This document shows positions 41,642 to 48,231 of a stretch of DNA of 55,000 bases, piece after piece. A model generated the notes under the pieces. That model was not told the origin of the DNA. It saw only the letters and a list, made by a program, of their open reading frames with translations, and did no database searches. The stretch lies in contig CM022666.1 in NCBI GenBank assembly GCA_012295275.1, forward strand, positions 1,412,501-1,467,500, given 5' to 3'. Made by a program: the position numbers and the translations under genes. The stretch comes from Chrysomallon squamiferum (Eukaryota > Mollusca > Gastropoda > Neomphalida > Peltospiridae). Every line of letters begins with the position of its first letter. Positions within the stretch are counted from its first letter, which is position 1.

Positions 41642-43524
41642 GAAATTGATAATCTCCATTTTTTTTTTCTTTCCTGCAAATGTATAATTTTTACATTTTT
41701 TTTCATTAAAAATAATAAATAAATAAATAAATGAATTTGATAGGCTTTTTCTTCTTTTTATTGTCTTTATTATAAACATGTAACAAATATTTTAAGGTTA
41801 TTTTATTTTAATTTCATACTGCTATTTATCACAAATATATAAAAATATATAATTTGATTCAGTTCAATAAATAAACTTTTAAATTTCATGTTCTCCATTT
41901 TTTCCCCCAAGTATTATTATAAAAGTTATATTTCAATTTCATTTCTTTTCAGCTAAAAAATATAAAAAAAAAAAATCTTTAAAATTTCTTATTCCATTTA
42001 GGTTCCTTTTCCACTGTCTCTCTCTCTCACTCTCTTTTTTTAAAAATATATTTTCTGCCATTTTAAGAAATGTTTTCAGCTGTTTGACTTTTAACCAGTT
42101 TGTAATTTGTTACTGTCAGTTCGTGAAATGCTTATCGAAAAGATTTTTTTGCATGCAGAAATGTAGAATTACAAGATCAAACTGCCCTTCATGCGCACAG
42201 CTTTGTAAGCCTGGAAAGTATTTGTTTTTTTGTAAGTTCTGAAACTCAGAAGAGGTTGACACTCTGCTAGAACTGATTGATAGAGCCAAGGGAGAGACAT
42301 TTTGACAGGAGAGAAAAGAAAAACAGTTAAAGAAAGAAAAACACTAACAAAAACAACAGCACCAAGTTTAATTTCTGAAAATATATTATTATTACTGAGA
42401 ATTTTTACGAGTTTTGTGTAAATACTGCTGACAACATTTAAATTGAAAATTTTAAAATATATATTTATTTTTTTTATAAATTTTTATTTACCTCCCTTTC
42501 AAAAATACATTTTCTTTGAATTATTAAAATAAAATAAAAGAAATAAAATGAAATAAAATGATTTTAAATTCAATATTTAAATTTTTTTTTGTCACAGTTC
42601 TAAAGAATCATGTGTGACCTCAACAGAAGATATGTTTTTCATATCACTTGTTGCAAGAGTAAATAAAAGAACCTTGCTGCCAGTGATTCTCATGTGTTGA
42701 CATCATCACTGTCATCATCATTATTTTATTTCACACCACAATAATAAATGTTTATTATTATTGTTGTTGTTGTTCTTCTTATTATTACTATTACTATTAT
42801 TATTATTGTTGTTGTTGTTATTACTTTTGATATTGTTATTATTATAGTAAAAGAGTTCAATGTGATTAAATCAACAGATATTTGATTTTTATTGTTATTT
42901 CATTACAGATGTAAGACTTATGAAAGCGTATCGGCGAATCACAGTATTCAACTTGACAGTCCCAGGTTTGTTTTTTGGATTTAAAATTTGTATTGTTATT
43001 TTGTTACATATCACTGTCAATAAACAGTGATATTGTAGTGTGGGAAAAAAATAAAAAATAAAAAATTTAAAAGTTACAAATGCACCTGCACAGGTACACA
43101 GGTAAACAAAGAGAAACAAAAACAATAACTTCTCAACCACATTAAAAACACTTGTTATGTAAATCACTGTGATTTATTGTCACTGAAGCTAAATTTTACC
43201 CTCATAATAATTTATACTCCCAGTTTTTATTATTTTTGTTTCCATATTTTGATACCTGCTCAAATAAATGTAATTTACTCTTTAGATAAACGTTAATCTT
43301 TCATTGCCATTATTTGTTGTAACTAACTAGGTGACTCAGTCTTATAATTGATTTTGTTCTGTTTAATTATTTTTCTACTTTTGTACCCATTTTGTTTTTC
43401 ATAAACAATAATTTTTGTTGAAGATTATCACTCCTATTATTATTACCATTACTACTACTACTACTAGTTACTATTATTATTACTACTACTACTACTACTA
43501 CTACTACTGCAACTATTATTATTA

Positions 43525-43576
<52 letters not shown>

Positions 43577-43852
43577 AGACCCCAGCAAAGTGGTCAACCT
43601 CACCACATCGACACACATCTTCTACATCGCTGTTGGCTGTGCCTGTGCTTTCATCCTCCTCATCGCGCTGGCTGTAGCAGGCTACTACCTCAACTCACAG
43701 AAAGGAGGAGACAGATATTCTAAAAGACTCAACTACTAGTAAGCAGCTCACGTTCCCATCTTACACGTTTTAATAAGAAAAATAGGAATAGATTATCTCT
43801 CTACCCCTGCTCTATCTGGTTGTTTATTGTTTTGTTCTTTAATCTCTTTTCA

Positions 43853-43928
<76 letters not shown>

Positions 43929-44060
43929 GGTTGTTAATTGTTTTGTTCTGTAATTTCTTTGTCAGTTTCTGTCTTCTTTTTATCTTTGTTTCTCTCTCTC
44001 TCTCTCTCTGTCTGGTTGTTAATTGTTTTTCTTTGTCAGTTTCTCTTCTTTCTATCTTTG

Positions 44061-44148
<88 letters not shown>

Positions 44149-47100
44149 TTTCTCAGTAGTTTGTCTGTCAATTTCTCTTTCTTTGTCTCTTTCTCTCTCT
44201 TCCTCTGTCTCTTTGTATCACTTTCTGTCAGTTTGTGTGTATCTCTGTCTCTTTCTTTCTCTGTCTGTCTGTCTGTCTTTGTCTCTCTCAGTCTTTATAT
44301 TGTATTATATTTATTGTATTGTATTGCATTGTATATTGTATTTTATTTTGTATTGCATTGTATTTTATATTGTATTGTATTTTTTTGTATTATTGTATTG
44401 TATTTTGTATTGTATTGTTTATTTTGACAGTGACAGTGGTAGTTCACAGGCCCTGACAGCACAGAGTCAAACTTTTCTTCAACCAGACACTCCAAACAAT
44501 GCCAGTGGAGCAGGTGAGCCATACATTTCTTTATATCTCAGCTTACCCGTAAACATTTCTTGTAATAACTCATTTATATATACATATATATATATATATA
44601 AATATACACATGTACATACTGATATATACTGTCTCTCATATATAACAGAAAAAGACAGGGTGATAAAGATGGATTTAGATAGACAGACAAAAGATATAAA
44701 AAACAGATGATAGGAAAAATTTAATAAAACAACAAACATTCAAACAATCATAAAGATAATCAAACAAACATGTCAGACAGACAAACTGACAGACAAAATT
44801 AATGCTATATGTTTTATATGAACAGTTATTTTATTATTGACTCACCTTTCATATATTCTGTTGTTTTTTTTGACTCTCAGGTCTTCCGAATTTCCGGAGA
44901 GGAATATCACCAGGTCCTGTATCTGATCTGAAACCAGTGGACATCAGAACTGTGCTCAGTGAGATAGCCATAGAGAGAAAGAGAATCACTTTAGGAGAAC
45001 TGCTTCTTGAAGGTTTTTTTTTTATTTTATTTTATTTTTTTTTAATTTAATTTTTAAATTTTTTTTGTTATAAATCGTTTAATTAATTTGAAGTCCAGTT
45101 TTGAAGCTGTATGATTTTCAGGTTTTTTTTGTATCAAAGATTATAAAGATAGTTAACAGGTGTAATAATTATGATAGTTGATAATTATAATCGTAATGAT
45201 GATGATTGATTGTGATGATGATATAATGATGATGATGCTGATGATTGAATTTCTAAAACACATTAAATTTTAAAACTGTGTGATTATGAAATGTCTGTGT
45301 ACAAATGTTATCTAACATTATTAAATTAATTTCAGGGACATTTGGCAGGATATATCACGGAACACTTGTTGGTGAAGAAAATGAGACAGACACTGAGGTG
45401 TTTGTGAAAACTCTCTCAGGTAAATTAAATGAACAAATGTTTTATACACCTTGACACATTTTTTACATTTCAATCTTGTTTTCTTTTTCGTAATTTTAAT
45501 AAAGTGGTGATTTGAAAGAGGTAATGATCTAGAAATGCCACATTGATGATTAACTCATCAATTTGAATCAAGAAATCTTTTTTATATATATACCATTCCG
45601 TAGAAAACAGAATCTTCATGATGAACTTTTGTAAACTAATAACTGTTTAATCTGGAACGTTTGTATTACTGGATTTGTTAATTAATAATACAAGGGTTCC
45701 TTGACATGCACTGTTTTGACTTTATGTCTGTAATCCCATAAAAATAATTCAAAAAAATAAATCATTTTTTTTTAAATCCTTTTTTTTTTTTTTTACTTTT
45801 TCATTGACAAATTACTATTTTAAAATCAATACGTTTTAAACCTTTTGTACTTTAAAATAAACCTTAAATCTTTTCTTTCTTAATTTTTATTCTTAACAAA
45901 TTACTGTATTAAAATCAATAAGTTTTAAACCTTTTGTACGTTAAAATAAGACTTAAATCTTTTCTTTCTATATTTTTATTCTTGTTACAAACACTTACTC
46001 ACTGACAATTGTCTCTCCACAGATCAAGCAAGAGGTGACCAGGTACAAGTGTTCTACATGGAGAGTTGCATGTTGAAGGGTTTGGTCAGTGCCAACGTCA
46101 ACCCCATCATAGCAACCTGCATTGACGCTGACCTGCCCCCCTACATGATCTACCCATACTCCAACGAGGGCAACCTCAAAAAATTCCTTCAGAAATGTCG
46201 CTTGTCTGAGTGTGGCTCCAGATATGTGAGTTTTACATCATTGAAATAAATTTTATAGTGTTTTAATAAGTGTAAGGTGTCCTTTAGCTGAATGTCAGTA
46301 AACTTGTAATTATCTAACAGAAGTAATTAAAGATTTGTGTGTGTATGTACATATAAACACACACATACACACACACACATATATGTTTTATCAGCATCAT
46401 TTTGTAACTAATCCAACTTTCACTGTACTATCTATATTTGCCATCATTAAAGACTTTTTTTTTCATCTTCAAAATATTTTCTTTTCATAAATCTGCTTAG
46501 ATAAACCAGTAATCCTAAATCTTTATCTATTTCTATCCAGTTATTGTTGTTTTTATTATTATTATTATTAATATTATTATTATTATTACTACTACTACTA
46601 CTTCTACTATTGTTGCTATTACTGTTGTTACAGCACTGCTACTTCTACCACTTCTCTTGTTAAAATTACTGCTATCACTAGTTTATGTATTTTACATGCA
46701 GACTTTATCAACTCAGCCGCTGGTGTACATGGCCATCCAGATTATCCGAGGCATTCAGTACCTGCACAGAAAGAAAATCATCCACAAAGACATCGCCACT
46801 CGCAACTGTGTGTGAGTATTTGACTAAATATCACTTCACTTGTATTTCACCAAACACAGCTCATCTGGATGTCAGGAAAGACTACTCGTTGTAGTGTTAA
46901 AATACAGAGTTAATTCCCCTGATGGTAAACTTGACTGTGTGAGTATTTAACTAAATATCACTTCACTTTTATTTCACAAAACACAGCTCATCTGGATGTC
47001 AGGAAAGACTACTCTTTGTAGTGTTAAATACAGAGTTATTTCCCTTGATGGTAAAAGTGGCTTGTGTGTAAGTATTAACCTCTTAACTAAACTTCACTTG

Positions 47101-48184
47101 TATTTCACCCAAACACAGCTCTTCTGCATTTCAGGAAAGACTACTCTTTGTAGTGTTAAATACAGAGTTATTTCCCTTGATGGTAAATTTGACTGTGTGA
47201 ATATTTGACTAAATATCACTTCACTTGTATTTCACAAAACACAGCTCTTCTGCATTTCAGGAAAGACTACTCTTTGTAGTGTTAAATAGAGTTATTTCCC
47301 TTGATGGTAAACTTGACTGTGTAAGTATTTGACTAAATATCATTTCACTTGTATTTCATCAAACCCAGCTCATCTGCATTTCAGGAAAGACTACTCTTTG
47401 TAGTGTTAAATACAGAGTTAATTCCCTTGATGGTAAAAGTGACTGTGTGTGAGTATTTAATCTCTGAACTAAATATCACTTCATTTGTATTTCACCAAAC
47501 ACAACTGATCTGGATTTCAGGAAAGACTACTCTTTGTAGTGTTAAATGCAGAGTTAATTCCCTTGATGGTAAACTTAACTGTGTGAGTATTTAACTAAAT
47601 ATCACTTCACTTGTATTTCATCAAACACAGCTCATCTGGATTCAGGAAAGACTACTCTTTGTAGTGTTAAATACAGAGTTAATTCCCTTGATGGTAAGAG
47701 TGACCCATCGAAGACAGTTTTAGAAATAGATTTTCAGATTTCAAAAGCAAATGTTATGAAATGTTTGTAGATAATAATAATATTATGTTGTGAAGATGAC
47801 ATAAAATTTATTTATATTTTGATTTACAGTGTTGATGGTGACTACAGTGTTAATGGTGACTACATTTTGAAGGTGACACAGACATTTATATATTTATATA
47901 TTTTATTTAGTGTTGATGGTGACTACATTGTGAAGGTGACTGACAATGCTCTGTCGAGGGACTTGTTCCCTGCTGACTACGACTGTCTGGGTGACAATGA
48001 GAACAGACCTGTCAAGTGGATGGCAATTGAAGCTTTGCTCGATCGAAAGTTTTCACCTGCTAGTGACGTGGTATGATTGTCTTGTATTTATTTAAATATA
48101 TACATACATGCACACACACACACACACACACGCACACACGCATTATTTATTTAAGAACATATGTACATGCATATACATACATAC

Positions 48185-48231
<47 letters not shown>

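Larger units (their letters stand above)
24772..42908 (+). other. RYK: Long RYK intron (18.1 kb)
   Basis: It runs from donor GTACGA to acceptor CATTACAG and joins phase-1 exons. The protein alignment across it needs no extra exon. Its contents are microsatellites, a 16-base minisatellite, a GAA/TTC tract, degenerate tandem arrays (about 25235-25600 and 27790-28135) and AT-rich filler. Islands of ordinary complexity lie at about 27040-27390, 31020-31330, 33290-33860, 37600-37790, 38690-39470 and 40270-40450. No coding potential beyond chance open frames was seen. Confidence 0.85.

Noticed and set aside
43820-44710. 296-residue open frame across the intron and the linker exon
   Set aside because: It is read-through of (TC)n and TTGTA repeats that happens to enter the real exon at 44431. 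The acceptor and phase show the upstream part is intron.
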